Numbered from the stretch's first letter, positions 16,841 to 27,822 are shown. The stretch is DNA of 33,222 nt from Rubrivivax sp. (GCA_030680415.1 JAUXVE010000116.1:1-33222); one strand, 5' to 3'. Numbers and translations: made by a program. The notes: generated by a model from the sequence alone, not told the origin.

Positions 16841-17511
16841 TGAATGCAGGAGAAGACACCGCGGGGGCCGCTGGACTGCCCCGGGGCACTGCCTTGCTGC
16901 GCGAGCCGCTGTTGAACAAGGGCACGGCCTTCAGCGCCACGGAGCGTGACGCGCTCGGCCTGCGCGGCCTGCTGCCGCCGCGCATCAACACCCAGGCCGA
17001 CCAGGTCAAGCGCGTGCTGCAGAACTTCCGCCGCAAGCCCACGGACCTGGACAAGTACATCAACCTCGCCGCGCTGCACGACCGCAACGAGACGCTGTTC
17101 TACCGCGTCGTGGTCGACGGCCAGGCGCTGTTCGCGTCGGGCAGTCCGTTCGGGCCGGTCGTGCTGGACGGCAAGCGCTTCGTGCCGCGGCAGGGCAACA
17201 ACTCGTACATCTTTCCGGGCGTCGGCCTGGGTGCGATAGCCACCAGGGCGAGCCGTGTCAGCGACGAGATGTTCATGGCGGCCGTGCACGCGCTGTGCGC
17301 GCAGGTGTCGCCCGAGGACCTGGCGCAAGGCAGCCTGTACCCGCCGTTGGCGCGCGTGCGCGAAGTCTCGGCGCACATCGCCGCTGCGGTGGCAGAGGTC
17401 GCGTTCGACCGCGGCCTGGCCGGCGTGCCGCGGCCACCTGACCTGCTGGTCCACGTGCGGGCTCAAATGTACGAGCCGGTGTATGTGGATTACACACAGG
17501 GTGGGTGCTGA
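16840..17511 (+). pseudogene. NAD-malic enzyme with in-frame internal deletion (223-aa ORF)
   Basis: Residues about 19-90 match the N-terminus of MaeA-type malic enzyme (PLLNKGTAFSATERDALGL, then LLPPRINTQADQ, then LDKYINLAALHDRNETLFY). Residues about 95-215 match its C-terminus (ALFASGSPFGPVVLDGKRF, RQGNNSYIFPGVGLGAIAT, VSDEMFMAAVHAL). Compared with the roughly 560-aa enzyme, about 350 central residues are missing, joined without frameshift near VVVDGQ (about 17110-17130). The lost part holds the catalytic Tyr and Lys, the metal ligands and the NAD site, so malate decarboxylation is impossible. The frame, ATG, AGGAG ribosome site and stop are intact, so a 223-aa protein may still be made. 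It lies 49 bases after ccmI and upstream of frdC. A decaying remnant or an assembly collapse are the main alternatives to a retained non-catalytic protein. Confidence 0.8.
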
Positions 17512-17543
17512 ACCACGCACTTGCGTTGCGTGTTCGCCGGGCA

Positions 17544-17557
17544 TTGACCTGTGACAA
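17544..17557. promoter_or_regulatory. FNR/Anr-like site upstream of frdC
   Basis: TTGAC-CTGT-GACAA is a near-palindrome of the FNR 5-4-5 form, with one internal base breaking symmetry. It matches the nqr-ccm site in 11 of 14 positions and is centred 87 bases before the frdC ATG, in the 126-base gap between the malic enzyme remnant and frdC. No clear -10 box could be identified after it. Anaerobic activation of frd would fit the function of the enzyme. Confidence 0.42.
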
Positions 17558-17637
17558 ACCCGGGACCCGGTCCGCGGGCGGACACTCGCGCTCGGATCGG
17601 TCGCGCCCCATCGACCCCATGAACGGAGAGCCGTCGC

Positions 17638-18414
17638 ATGCACACACCGACTGACGTGATCGCTGGCGTCGGGCTACGCGCCCGACGCGGCAAGAGCCAC
17701 TGGCCTGCGCGCCTGGATCTGGCGCAGAGCGTCAGCGGCTTGGTGCTGGGGCTCTTCATGTGGGGCCACATGTTCTTCGTCTCGACCATCCTGGTGAGCA
17801 AGGACTTCATGTGGTCGGTGACCAAGGCTTTCGAGGGCTATTTCTTCTTCGACCGCTCGTACCCGATTCTGGTGTCGTTCGTTGTCGGCGGCATTGCGTT
17901 CGTGTTCGTACTGCACGCCTTCCTGGCGCTGCGCAAGTTCCCGGCCAACTACCGGCAGTACCGCAACTTCACCAGCCACCGCGCCTTGCTCAAGCACGAA
18001 GACACCACGCTGTGGTGGGTGCAGGTGGTGACCGGCTTTGCGCTCTTCTTCCTGGCCGCGCCGCACCTGTTCCAGATGCTCATGCACCCCGGCGACATCG
18101 GTCCCTACGGTTCGGCGGACCGAGTGTGGAGCGCGAGCTGGTGGCCGCTGTACCTGGTGCTGCTGCTGGCCGTGGAACTGCACGGCGGCATCGGCCTATA
18201 CCGGCTGGCCGTGAAGTGGGGCTGGCTGCAGGGCGCCGACGCCGAAGCCGGCCGCAAACGCCTGAAAACCGCGAAATGGGTGCTCACGGCCTTTTTCCTG
18301 GCGTTGGGGCTGCTCACGCTGGCCGCCTACATGAAGATCGGCTACGAACACCGCGACCGCGTCGGTGAACGCTACACCCCGGCCTGGGTGCAACCGCAGG
18401 AGCCGGCGAAATGA
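17638..18414 (+). CDS. frdC: Dihaem cytochrome b subunit of quinol:fumarate reductase (Wolinella type)
   Basis: FrdC anchors the enzyme and carries electrons from membrane quinol through two haems b to FrdB. The 258-aa protein has five predicted helices. Counting from ATG 17638, histidines fall at 44, 93, 143 and 182, the four haem ligands I recall for Wolinella succinogenes FrdC. Glu66 (menaquinol site) and Glu180 (transmembrane proton or E-pathway) are also present. This exact agreement supports both the family and the start, which is preceded by GGAG at 17625-17628. The stop overlaps frdA (ATGA). It belongs to the single-polypeptide, dihaem (type B) anchors, unlike the SdhC/SdhD anchors of ordinary betaproteobacterial succinate dehydrogenase. 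Confidence 0.95.
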   Translation: MHTPTDVIAGVGLRARRGKSHWPARLDLAQSVSGLVLGLFMWGHMFFVSTILVSKDFMWSVTKAFEGYFFFDRSYPILVSFVVGGIAFVFVLHAFLALRKFPANYRQYRNFTSHRALLKHEDTTLWWVQVVTGFALFFLAAPHLFQMLMHPGDIGPYGSADRVWSASWWPLYLVLLLAVELHGGIGLYRLAVKWGWLQGADAEAGRKRLKTAKWVLTAFFLALGLLTLAAYMKIGYEHRDRVGERYTPAWVQPQEPAK

Positions 18415-20396
18415 AAGTCATCCATACCGACGTGCTGGTCATCGGCGGCGGCCTGGCCGGGCTGCGCCTGGCGGTGGCGGCCAAGCGTCGCGGCCACGAC
18501 GCCATGGTGCTGTCGCTGGTGCCGGCCAAGCGCTCGCACTCGAAGGCCGCCCAGGGCGGCATGCAGGCCAGCCTGGCCAACGTCATCAAGGGGCAGGGCG
18601 ACAGTGAGGACGTGCACTTCGAGGACACCGTGCGCGGCTCCGACTGGGGCGCCGACCAGAACGTCGTGCGCATGTTCGTCAACACCGCGCCCAAGGCCGT
18701 GCGTGAACTGGCGGCCTGGGGTGTGCCCTGGAGCCGCGTCAAGAAGGGTGACCGCGAGGTCGTCATCAACGGCCAGCGGGTCACCATCACCGAGCGCGAC
18801 GAAGCCCACGGCTTGATCAACCAGCGCGATTTCGGCGGCACCAAGAAGTGGCGCACCTGCCATGTCTCCGACGGCACCGGCCACGCCATGCTGCAGGCGG
18901 TGGCCGACCAGGCCATTGCCGATTCAATCCCCGTGCTCGAGCGCTGCGAGGCACTGGCGCTGATCCACGACGGCACGCGTTGCTACGGCGCGATCGTGCG
19001 CGACCTCATCGACGGCTCGCTCGGCGCCTACCTGGCCAAGGCCACCGCAATCGCCACCGGCGGCGCCGGGCGCCTGTACCGCGTGACCACCAACGCCGTC
19101 ATCTGTGAAGGCATCGGCCACGCGCTGGCGCTGGAGACCGGTGTTGCTGCGGTGGGCAACATGGAGGCGGTGCAGTTCCACCCCACGACCATCTTCCCGG
19201 CCGGCATCCTGGTCACCGAGGGCTGCCGCGGCGACGGCGGGCTGCTCAAGGACGTCGACGGCCATCGCTTCATGCCCGACTACGAGCCCGAGAAGAAAGA
19301 GCTCGCTTCGCGCGACGTCGTCTCGCGCCGCATGGAGCAGCACATCGCCTCCGGCAAGGGTGTCAAGAGCCGCTACGGCGAGCACCTGTGGCTGGACATC
19401 ACGCTGCTGGGCGAAAAGCACATCCGCCACAACCTGCGTGAGGTCTACGAGATCTGCATGAGCTTCCTGGGCACCGACCCGGTCAAGGACTTCATCGCCG
19501 TGCGCCCGGCGCAGCACTACACAATGGGCGGCGTGCGCACCGATGCCAACGGCCACAGCCCGACGCTGAAGGGCCTGTTCGCCGCCGGCGAAGCGGCGTG
19601 CTGGGACATGCACGGCTTCAACCGCCTGGGCGGCAACTCGGTGGCCGAGACGGTGGTGGCCGGCATGATCGTCGGCGAGTCCATTGCCGACTGGTGCGAC
19701 CGCAGCGACAACGAGGTCACCGTGCCGATGGGCCTGGTGCGCGAGTTCATGGAGCGCGAGCAGGCCCATCTGAAGTCGCTCATCGACGGCAGCGGCAGCG
19801 AGGACGCTTCGGCGCTGAAGTCGCGCATGCAGGAAATCATGACCGACAAGGTCGGCATCTTCCGCCGCGGCGCCGACCTGCAGGGCGCCGTCGACGAACT
19901 GCAGGTGCTGCTGCAGCGCAGCCGCCACATCGGCCTGCGCTGCCGCGACGGCGGCGCCAACCCCGAACTCGTCACCGCCTACCGGGTGCAGAAGATGCTC
20001 AAGCTGGCGCTGTGCGTGGCGTACGGCGCGCTGGTGCGCACCGAAAGCCGCGGTGCGCACTTCCGCGAAGACTTTCCGCGCCGCGACGACGCGCAGTGGC
20101 TCAAGCGCACGCTCGCTACCTGGCCCGGCAGCGACGATGCCTTGCCGACCTTGAACTACGAGGCGCTGGACGTCGCCGCCATGGAACTGCCGCCGGGATG
20201 GCGCGGCTACGGCGCCAAGGACTACATCGACCACCCCGAAACACCGGCCCGCACCGCCGAGGTGGCCGCTGTGCGCGAGCGCCTGGCCGGCGCCGACCGC
20301 TTTGCGGTGCAGCAGGCACTGATGCCCTACGAACACTTGCTGCCGGCCGCGCTGCGCGGCCGCAACGAACGCCTGGACGAGAGGTTTGCGAAATGA
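18411..20396 (+). CDS. frdA: Fumarate reductase flavoprotein subunit
   Basis: FrdA holds covalent FAD and the dicarboxylate site and interconverts fumarate and succinate on the cytoplasmic side. The 661-aa protein begins with the Rossmann motif [18 protein letters not shown]. The FAD-linking histidine in [14 protein letters not shown] is residue 43, the active-site histidine in QFHPTT is residue 257 and the arginine in [10 protein letters not shown] is residue 301, all as I recall for Wolinella Frd[19 protein letters not shown] follows in the capping/FAD domain. Length and numbering match the epsilonproteobacterial protein (656 aa) more than SdhA. The direction in vivo (fumarate reduction or succinate oxidation) cannot be read from sequence. 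Confidence 0.96.
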   Translation: MKVIHTDVLVIGGGLAGLRLAVAAKRRGHDAMVLSLVPAKRSHSKAAQGGMQASLANVIKGQGDSEDVHFEDTVRGSDWGADQNVVRMFVNTAPKAVRELAAWGVPWSRVKKGDREVVINGQRVTITERDEAHGLINQRDFGGTKKWRTCHVSDGTGHAMLQAVADQAIADSIPVLERCEALALIHDGTRCYGAIVRDLIDGSLGAYLAKATAIATGGAGRLYRVTTNAVICEGIGHALALETGVAAVGNMEAVQFHPTTIFPAGILVTEGCRGDGGLLKDVDGHRFMPDYEPEKKELASRDVVSRRMEQHIASGKGVKSRYGEHLWLDITLLGEKHIRHNLREVYEICMSFLGTDPVKDFIAVRPAQHYTMGGVRTDANGHSPTLKGLFAAGEAACWDMHGFNRLGGNSVAETVVAGMIVGESIADWCDRSDNEVTVPMGLVREFMEREQAHLKSLIDGSGSEDASALKSRMQEIMTDKVGIFRRGADLQGAVDELQVLLQRSRHIGLRCRDGGANPELVTAYRVQKMLKLALCVAYGALVRTESRGAHFREDFPRRDDAQWLKRTLATWPGSDDALPTLNYEALDVAAMELPPGWRGYGAKDYIDHPETPARTAEVAAVRERLAGADRFAVQQALMPYEHLLPAALRGRNERLDERFAK

Positions 20397-21187
20397 ACGA
20401 AGCTCCCATCCGCGTCGTGCCGCGCGCCGCCCCGGCCAGCGGCAGCGGCCTGGCCGACCAGCCGAACCGGCGGCTCAAGCTGAACGTGCTGCGCCACAAC
20501 CCGCACCAGGCCGGCAGCGTGCCACACTGGCAGACCTACGAGATCGAAGAAGCGCACGGCATGACGCTGTTCATCGCGCTGTCGGAGATCCGCGAGAAGC
20601 AGGATCCATCGCTGCAGTTCGACTTCGTCTGCCGCGCCGGCATCTGCGGCAGCTGCGCCATGGTCATCGACGGCAAGCCGGCGCTGGCCTGCCGCACGCT
20701 GACCACGAACCTGGGTACCGAGGCGACGCTGGCGCCGTTGCCGTTCTTCGAGCTCATCGGCGACTTGTCGGTCAACACCGGCAAGTGGATGCGCGGCATG
20801 AGTGAACGGCTCGAGGGCTGGCTGCACATGGTCGACCCGCGGCCGGACATCACGCGCATCGAACAGCGCATGGAGCCCGAGCTGGCCGACGAGATCTACG
20901 AGCTCGACCGCTGCATCGAGTGCGGCTGCTGCGTGGCGGCCTGCGGCACCGCGCGCATGCGTGAAGACTTCGTCGGCGCGGTGGGCCTGAATCGCGTGGC
21001 ACGCTTCCGGCTCGACCCGCGGGACAAGCGCAGCGACGCCGACTACTACGAAGTCATCGGCGACGACGATGGCGTCTTCGGCTGCATGTCGCTGCTGGCC
21101 TGCCACGACGTGTGCCCGAAGGAGTTGCCGCTGGCCACCCAGATCGCCTACCTGCGGCGCAAGATGGTGCGGCAGGGCTTGAAGTAG
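20393..21187 (+). CDS. frdB: Fumarate reductase iron-sulfur subunit
   Basis: FrdB carries electrons between the haems of FrdC and the flavin of FrdA. The 264-aa protein has a plant-type [2Fe-2S] domain with cysteines at 80, 85, 88 and 100 (CRAGICGSC, then LAC). The C-terminal part holds [4Fe-4S] and [3Fe-4S] ligands ([14 protein letters not shown], then [16 protein letters not shown]). The frame is open far upstream, but ATG 20393 overlaps the frdA stop (ATGA) and gives a family-length protein with a roughly 25-residue Pro/Ala-rich extension. It is the last gene of frdCAB and convergent with the cold-shock gene. Confidence 0.96.
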   Translation: MNEAPIRVVPRAAPASGSGLADQPNRRLKLNVLRHNPHQAGSVPHWQTYEIEEAHGMTLFIALSEIREKQDPSLQFDFVCRAGICGSCAMVIDGKPALACRTLTTNLGTEATLAPLPFFELIGDLSVNTGKWMRGMSERLEGWLHMVDPRPDITRIEQRMEPELADEIYELDRCIECGCCVAACGTARMREDFVGAVGLNRVARFRLDPRDKRSDADYYEVIGDDDGVFGCMSLLACHDVCPKELPLATQIAYLRRKMVRQGLK

Positions 21188-21188
21188 A

Positions 21189-21203
21189 GCCGCGTCGCGC
21201 GGC
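21189..21203 (+). terminator. Short hairpin after frdB
   Basis: GCCGCG-TCG-CGCGGC is a 6-bp perfect stem with a 3-base loop directly behind the frdB stop, in the 56-base gap before the convergent cold-shock gene. The lack of a T run makes intrinsic termination doubtful. Confidence 0.35.
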
Positions 21204-21243
21204 CCTGGCTCCCTCGCCCCGTCACCGCGGGGTCCGACATGGT

Positions 21244-21507
21244 CTACTGGGTCAGCGCGCCGGCCAGCTCTGCCGCGGACTGCTCCGCCGGGGGGCCGGT
21301 ATCCAGAAGTGGGCGGATGTGCTGCGCCAGGTCACCCTTGGGGCCCTGAACCAGCTCGTAGCTCACGCGGCCACCCTGTTTCAGGGTACGAAACCCTTCC
21401 ATCTGGACGGCGGAAAAGTGCGCAAAGACGTCTGCACCACCGCCTTCGGGTTCAATGAAACCGAAGCCCTTGGAGTCATTGAACCACTTGACCGTACCCC
21501 ATGCCAT
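21244..21507 (-). CDS. Cold-shock-domain protein (CspA family) with a C-terminal tail
   Basis: The 87-aa protein binds single-stranded nucleic acid through a five-strand OB fold. RNP1 is visible as KGFGFIEP and RNP2 as DVFAHFS, after the standard start [12 protein letters not shown] choose ATG 21507, giving MAWGTVKWF, over an upstream in-frame start at 21531, because Csp proteins start here and an AGG precedes it. Family members are usually about 67-70 aa; this one adds some 20 Ala/Pro/Glu-rich residues. It may act as an RNA chaperone in cold or stationary phase. It is convergent with frdB. Confidence 0.93.
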   Translation of the reverse strand: MAWGTVKWFNDSKGFGFIEPEGGGADVFAHFSAVQMEGFRTLKQGGRVSYELVQGPKGDLAQHIRPLLDTGPPAEQSAAELAGALTQ

Positions 21508-21541
21508 GACACACCTCGCACGACAACACAAGTAGATACAA

Positions 21542-21571
21542 ATTTTCGCGCTGCTCGCTCGGCCGTGTCAA
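21542..21571 (-). promoter_or_regulatory. Sigma-70 promoter of the cold-shock gene
   Basis: On the minus strand a perfect -35 TTGACA (21571-21566) is separated by 18 bases from GAAAAT (21547-21542, four of six to TATAAT). Transcription would start near 21535, giving a leader of about 28 bases, much shorter than the long thermosensing leader of E. coli cspA. The rest of the 260-base gap to clpS shows no gene. Confidence 0.6.
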
Positions 21572-21756
21572 GGCGGCGAAGCAGGCTACTGTGGGCTGCC
21601 GGACTGGACAAACGCTGGTCAGCCGATCTCGAGCAAGCCGTGCGCCTCAGGACAGGGCCGGCCGCCGCCCGGCGGGGGGGTGAGGCTGCCGATGCGACAA
21701 GTTCCGCGCCCGTCACGGCCATGGCGGCGCGGCCGTACGCAGCGGGACCAACTCGA

Positions 21757-21762
21757 TAGAAT
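21757..21762 (+). promoter_or_regulatory. Candidate -10 element abutting the clpS start
   Basis: TAGAAT lies six bases before the clpS ATG (21768). If it is the -10 box, the transcript would begin at or next to the start codon and be leaderless. The -35 region is poor, and no Shine-Dalgarno sequence precedes the ATG. Evidence is weak but consistent. Confidence 0.3.
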
Positions 21763-21767
21763 CAGGC

Positions 21768-22126
21768 ATGCCCGATGAACCCCCACCGCCCCCGGCACCG
21801 CCCAGACCACGCGCCTCGCCGCGTCGCGAGGGGGGTCAAGGGGCTGTCGTGGCTGAGCGCAAGGCGGCGAAGACCAAGCCGCCGTCGCTGTACCAGGTGG
21901 TGATGCTCAACGACGACTACACACCGATGGAGTTTGTCGTCATGGTTCTGCAGCAGTACTTTCAGCGTGATCTGGACACGGCCACACACATCATGCTGAA
22001 GATCCACCACGAGGGTCGCGCCGTCTGCGGCGTGTACCCGAAAGATGTCGCCGCGACGAAAGTCGAACTGGTGCTGACTGCTTCGCGCCGCGAAGGGCAC
22101 CCGCTGCAATGCATTATGGAGGCCGC

Positions 22127-22130
<4 letters not shown>
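21768..22130 (+). CDS. clpS: ClpS adaptor for the ClpAP protease
   Basis: ClpS binds N-degron substrates and hands them to ClpA. The 120-aa protein has the conserved core [20 protein letters not shown], with the hydrophobic pocket residues, then [34 protein letters not shown] and the terminal HPLQCIMEA. The N-terminal extension is unusually proline-rich ([14 protein letters not shown]). ATG 21768 is the first start in the frame; a GTG near 21850 would give a shorter, more E. coli-like N-terminus. The stop overlaps the clpA ATG (ATGA). Confidence 0.95.
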
Positions 22131-24432
<2,302 letters not shown>

Positions 24433-24436
<4 letters not shown>

Positions 24437-25239
24437 GCCGCGCCGCGCGGCGCGGCCGTTTCGGCCGCTGGATCCTGCCTGTAGAAGCGCACGAACATCC
24501 CGTACAAGCCGGGGTGTTCGCGCTGCATGCCCTGCGGGTGCACGAAGAAGGCCTCGCTGGCGACGGCGAAGAACTCGTCCTCGCCCTCGGCGCCGTAGGG
24601 GTCGAGCACGGTGTCTTCCTCGCGCGCGATGCGCTGCACGAAGGCGCCATACTCGTGCTGCAGCAGGCTGCGCCACGCCGCCACCGGGATGTCGGCTGGC
24701 AGCAGCGGCACGCCGTCGGACAGCCCGTCGGCCATGTCCAGCACATGTGCAAACTCGTGAATGACGACGTTGTAGCCGTGCGCCGCGCTGCGCCCGGCGG
24801 CGCGAACGTCCTGCCACGACAGCATCACCGGGCCGCCCTCCATGGCCTCGCCGGCCAGTACCTCGTCATACTGGTGCACGATGCCGTCGTCGTCGGCGAC
24901 CTCACGCCGCGCCACCACCTGGCCGGCGTGCACGACGATGCCCACGAAACCGTCGTAGCGTGCCAGCCCCAGGCGCAGCACCGGCAGCACGGCCTGCGCC
25001 GCGATGGCCACGACCATCGCATCGGAGAGCTTGAGCCCGCCGGCGACGCTGAACTCCTTGCGGTCCAGGAACAGGCTGGTCAGGCGGCGCAGCTCGGCGG
25101 CGTCGGTGGCATCGCGGCGCCGCAGGAAGGGATAGCGCACCAGGGTGCGCTTCCACAGATCGTCGGGGATGGCGCGGCGCGCCACGGCCGCCTGCTCGCG
25201 CCGCAGGCGCAGCCCCTGCCACCAGTGGCCGATGACCAT
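24433..25239 (-). CDS. mtfA: MtfA-type zinc-dependent peptidase
   Basis: The 268-aa cytoplasmic protein contains a zinc-metallopeptidase HExxH motif, HEFAHVLD, at residues 161-165, followed by DEFFAVASEAFF with a candidate third ligand glutamate. MtfA (DUF980) is known in E. coli for binding the glucose repressor Mlc and has aminopeptidase activity. The Mlc partner may not exist in this organism, so a general peptidase role is safer. It lies three bases after lpxH, and ATG 25239 gives normal length. The last residues are Ala/Pro-rich. It ends convergently against clpA with a four-base overlap. Confidence 0.9.
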
Positions 25240-25242
25240 GCT

Positions 25243-26046
25243 TCAACGCGCTGCCGGGCCGATGCGTTCGAAGCCCTTGCGCGTCAGGCGCAGCACTTCG
25301 GCGCGATCGGCGGTGTCCAGGTCCCAGTCGCTGAGCACATGGCGCTTGAAGCCGGGCGCCAGGGCGTTGCTGCCGGGCCGGTGCGTGTGGCCATGCACCA
25401 TCTCGGCGGCGCCAATGGCGTGCAACCAGCGCACCGCTGCGGCGGCATCGACATCGGCGGCGCTGTCGCCGTCGAAGCGATGGCGCGTACTGCTCATTCG
25501 TCGCATCTCGGCTGCCAGCGCCCGGCGTTCGGCCAGCGGCCGCGCCAGGAAGGCCTGCTGCCAGGGCGCCGACCGCACCTCGGCGCGAAATTCCTGGTAG
25601 GGCCGGTCGTCCAGGCACAGCGCGTCGCCGTGGCTGAGCAGCACGCGCTGCCCCCAGGCTTCCAGCAGCGTGGGGTCGGGCAGGCCCATCATGCCGCTGG
25701 CGCGCAGCATGGCCGTGCCGAGCAGGAAGTCGCGGTTGCCCACCATGAACGCCAGCGTGCGGTGGCTGGCCGCGTCGGCCAGCACTTCCAGGCAACGCCG
25801 CTCGAAGGGCAGGGTGTGCGAGTCGTCGCCGACCCAGGCTTCGAACAGGTCGCCGAGAATGAGCACCGCATCGGCGGGCGTGTGCCGCAGGTGCGCCGAC
25901 CAGGCCTGGAAGGTGCGAGGCAAGGCTTCGCACAGGTGCAGGTCGGAGATGAAGTCGATCGCCTTCCAGTCCCGCGGTGCCACGAACTCGAAGTAGGCCG
26001 GCAGCGCCCCGACCGCCTCGCGGCCCGCCGCTGCGCTGCCTGCCAC
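25243..26046 (-). CDS. lpxH: UDP-2,3-diacylglucosamine diphosphatase LpxH
   Basis: LpxH hydrolyses UDP-2,3-diacylglucosamine to lipid X and UMP, a step of lipid A synthesis on the cytoplasmic membrane. The calcineurin-like metal motifs are all seen: DFISDLHL, LILGDLFEAWVGDD, VGNRDFLLG, LSHGDALCLDD and MVHGHTHRPG. At 267 aa it has about 25 extra N-terminal residues over E. coli LpxH (240). The start is a GTG at 26046, two bases after the ppiB stop; a later start cannot be excluded because the N-terminus is not conserved. Confidence 0.93.
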   Translation of the reverse strand: MAGSAAAGREAVGALPAYFEFVAPRDWKAIDFISDLHLCEALPRTFQAWSAHLRHTPADAVLILGDLFEAWVGDDSHTLPFERRCLEVLADAASHRTLAFMVGNRDFLLGTAMLRASGMMGLPDPTLLEAWGQRVLLSHGDALCLDDRPYQEFRAEVRSAPWQQAFLARPLAERRALAAEMRRMSSTRHRFDGDSAADVDAAAAVRWLHAIGAAEMVHGHTHRPGSNALAPGFKRHVLSDWDLDTADRAEVLRLTRKGFERIGPAAR

Positions 26047-26048
26047 CC

Positions 26049-26552
26049 TCAGCTCACCTCGACGGCACGCTCGATGCGCACGTCTTCCAGCGGCACGTCG
26101 TCATGCATGCCCTTGCGCCCGGTGCGCACGCTTTCGATCTGGTCCAGCACCTCGGCGCCTTCGACGACACGGCCGAACACCGCGTAGCCCCAGCCCTGCG
26201 CGTTTTCGGCACGGAAGTCGAGGAAGTCGTTGTCGACGGTGTTGACGAAGAACTGCGCCGATGCCGAGTGCGGGTCACCGGTGCGCGCCATGGCCAGCGT
26301 GTGGCGCTTGTTCTTGAGGCCGTTGTTGGCCTCGTTGCGGATCGGCGCGTCGGTCGGCTTCTGCTTCATGCCGGGCTCGAAACCGCCGCCCTGGATCATG
26401 AAGCCCTTGATGACGCGGTGGAACACCGTGCCGTCGTAGTGGCCCTTCTTCACGTAGGCCAGGAAGTTGGCGGTGCTGAGGGGTGCCTTCTCGTCGTCGA
26501 GTTCGATGCGCACCGTGCCGGCGGTGGTGTCCATCTGGACGAACTTGCTCAT
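26049..26552 (-). CDS. ppiB: Cytoplasmic peptidyl-prolyl isomerase (cyclophilin)
   Basis: This 167-aa cyclophilin catalyses cis-trans isomerisation of proline bonds. Visible features are the [20 protein letters not shown] block with the catalytic Arg (FHRV), then [18 protein letters not shown] and [19 protein letters not shown]. There is no signal peptide, so it acts in the cytoplasm. It follows ppiA by one base, and the two proteins are close paralogues from tandem duplication, one exported and one not. ATG 26552 gives family length. Confidence 0.95.
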   Translation of the reverse strand: MSKFVQMDTTAGTVRIELDDEKAPLSTANFLAYVKKGHYDGTVFHRVIKGFMIQGGGFEPGMKQKPTDAPIRNEANNGLKNKRHTLAMARTGDPHSASAQFFVNTVDNDFLDFRAENAQGWGYAVFGRVVEGAEVLDQIESVRTGRKGMHDDVPLEDVRIERAVEVS

Positions 26553-26553
26553 G

Positions 26554-27114
26554 TCATTTCTCCACGATGGCTTTGCTGAGGGTCACCGGCGTGGCCGGCA
26601 GGTTCTGGTGCATGCCCGACGCCCGCGTCGGCACTGCCCTGATCTTGTCGACGACGTCCATGCCTTCGACGACGCGGCCGAAAACGGCGTAGCCGTTGCC
26701 GTCGCGCGAATTGGGCTGGTCGAGGAAGGCGTTGTCGGCGACGTTGATGAAGAACTGCGCGGTGGCCGAGTTGGGGTCGGAGGTGCGCGCCATGGCCACG
26801 GTGCCGCGCCGGTTGGACAGGCCGCTGCGGCTTTCCAGAGGGATCGGCGCGCGCGTGGGCCTCTCGCTCAGGTCGGGCTTGTAGCCGCCGGCCTGGATCA
26901 TGAAGTTCTCGATCACGCGGTGGAAGACGGTGCCGTCGTAGTGGCCGGCGCGCACGTACTGCACGAAGTTGGCCACCGTCTGGGGCGCCTTCTCGCCTTC
27001 GAGCTCGAGCACGATGTCGCCGGCACTGGTGGCCAGGCGGACTTTCTGTGCCAGCGCGGGAAAGGTCATCGCCAGCAGCGTGGCGGCGGCAACAAGGGGC
27101 AAGAGGTGTCTCAA
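26554..27114 (-). CDS. ppiA: Periplasmic peptidyl-prolyl isomerase (cyclophilin)
   Basis: The 186-aa protein starts with a signal peptide ([20 protein letters not shown], cleavage after about residue 22). The cyclophilin domain follows, with [39 protein letters not shown] and [18 protein letters not shown]. It would aid folding of exported proteins. The next gene, ppiB, is its cytoplasmic paralogue in the same operon, which continues to lpxH and mtfA. Confidence 0.94.
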   Translation of the reverse strand: MRHLLPLVAAATLLAMTFPALAQKVRLATSAGDIVLELEGEKAPQTVANFVQYVRAGHYDGTVFHRVIENFMIQAGGYKPDLSERPTRAPIPLESRSGLSNRRGTVAMARTSDPNSATAQFFINVADNAFLDQPNSRDGNGYAVFGRVVEGMDVVDKIRAVPTRASGMHQNLPATPVTLSKAIVEK

Positions 27115-27162
27115 GGGGCGGTCTCCGAAAGGCGGCGTCGCAATGGCGGCGAGGCCGCGAGT

Positions 27163-27696
27163 CTAGCGGGGCGTGGCCGGCGCCGTGCCGGCGGCGAGAA
27201 GGCTGCGCGCGCCTTCCAGCAGGCGCTGCAGGGGTGGATCCAGCGGCCCGGCCGCGGCGGCCAGCTCCCAGGCCTGCACGGCCAGCATCAGGTGCACCTG
27301 GCCGAGGTTGACGCGTGCCGTGCGGTGGCCGGGGTCGTTGCGCAGCGCCGTCTCCAGCGCCTGGCGCGCCGCCTCCAGCCGGCCGGCGCGGGCGTGCAGC
27401 AGCGCGATGTTGTTGTAGGGGTCGGGCAGCTCCGGATAGTCCTGCGTCAGCCGCGTGAACAGTTCCAGCGCCGCGTCATCGCGCTGCAGGTCCATCAACA
27501 CCACGGCGTGCAGGAAGCGCAACTGCGGATCGTTCGGACTCGCCTTGGCGGCACGCTCGGCCAGTGGCAGGGCACCATTCGGGTCGCCCCGCGACAACAG
27601 CGCGCGCACGTCGGCCGCGGTGTCGGCCACGGCCGGCCCGGCGCAGGCGAACAGCAGTGCCAGCGCGCAGCGGATGAGGCGGTTTCGGGGGAGCAT
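27163..27696 (-). CDS. Exported TPR-repeat protein
   Basis: The 177-aa protein has an N-terminal signal sequence (LIRCALALLFACAGPAVA, cleavage near residue 24). Three or so tetratricopeptide units follow, for example PNDPQLRFLHAVVLMDLQRD, LPDPYNNIALLHARAGRLEA and NDPGHRTARVNLGQVHLMLA. No catalytic motif is seen, and a protein-binding role in the periplasm is likely. It precedes ppiA by 48 bases and is divergent from cysS. I do not recognise a named family; the same arrangement is common next to ppiA in related genomes as I recall. Confidence 0.85.
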   Translation of the reverse strand: MLPRNRLIRCALALLFACAGPAVADTAADVRALLSRGDPNGALPLAERAAKASPNDPQLRFLHAVVLMDLQRDDAALELFTRLTQDYPELPDPYNNIALLHARAGRLEAARQALETALRNDPGHRTARVNLGQVHLMLAVQAWELAAAAGPLDPPLQRLLEGARSLLAAGTAPATPR

Positions 27697-27737
27697 GGAT
27701 GAGGGTACGGCGCGGCGGTCGAGCGGGGACCGACCGC

Positions 27738-27743
27738 TATACT
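27738..27743 (+). promoter_or_regulatory. Candidate -10 element for cysS
   Basis: TATACT in the 126-base divergent gap, about 80 bases before cysS, is a five-of-six match to TATAAT. The -35 region is GC-rich with no good match, so the call rests on the -10 box alone. Confidence 0.4.
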
Positions 27744-27822
27744 GGATTTCGATTCTATCGACGCAGCGTCACCCGGCCGCAGCCACGGCATCGACAGCGG
27801 CGTCACCCCGGCGATCCCAGCC

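Noticed and set aside
17559..17582. GC-rich inverted repeats (around CCCGGGACCCGGTCC) before frdC as a terminator or riboswitch
   Set aside because: The arms are short, overlapping and without a T run; no known riboswitch core is seen, and such repeats are frequent at this base composition.
21572..21756. A small gene or RNA in the gap between the cold-shock gene promoter and clpS
   Set aside because: No frame with a ribosome site, no tRNA-like folding pattern and no strong hairpin with a T run was found by eye.
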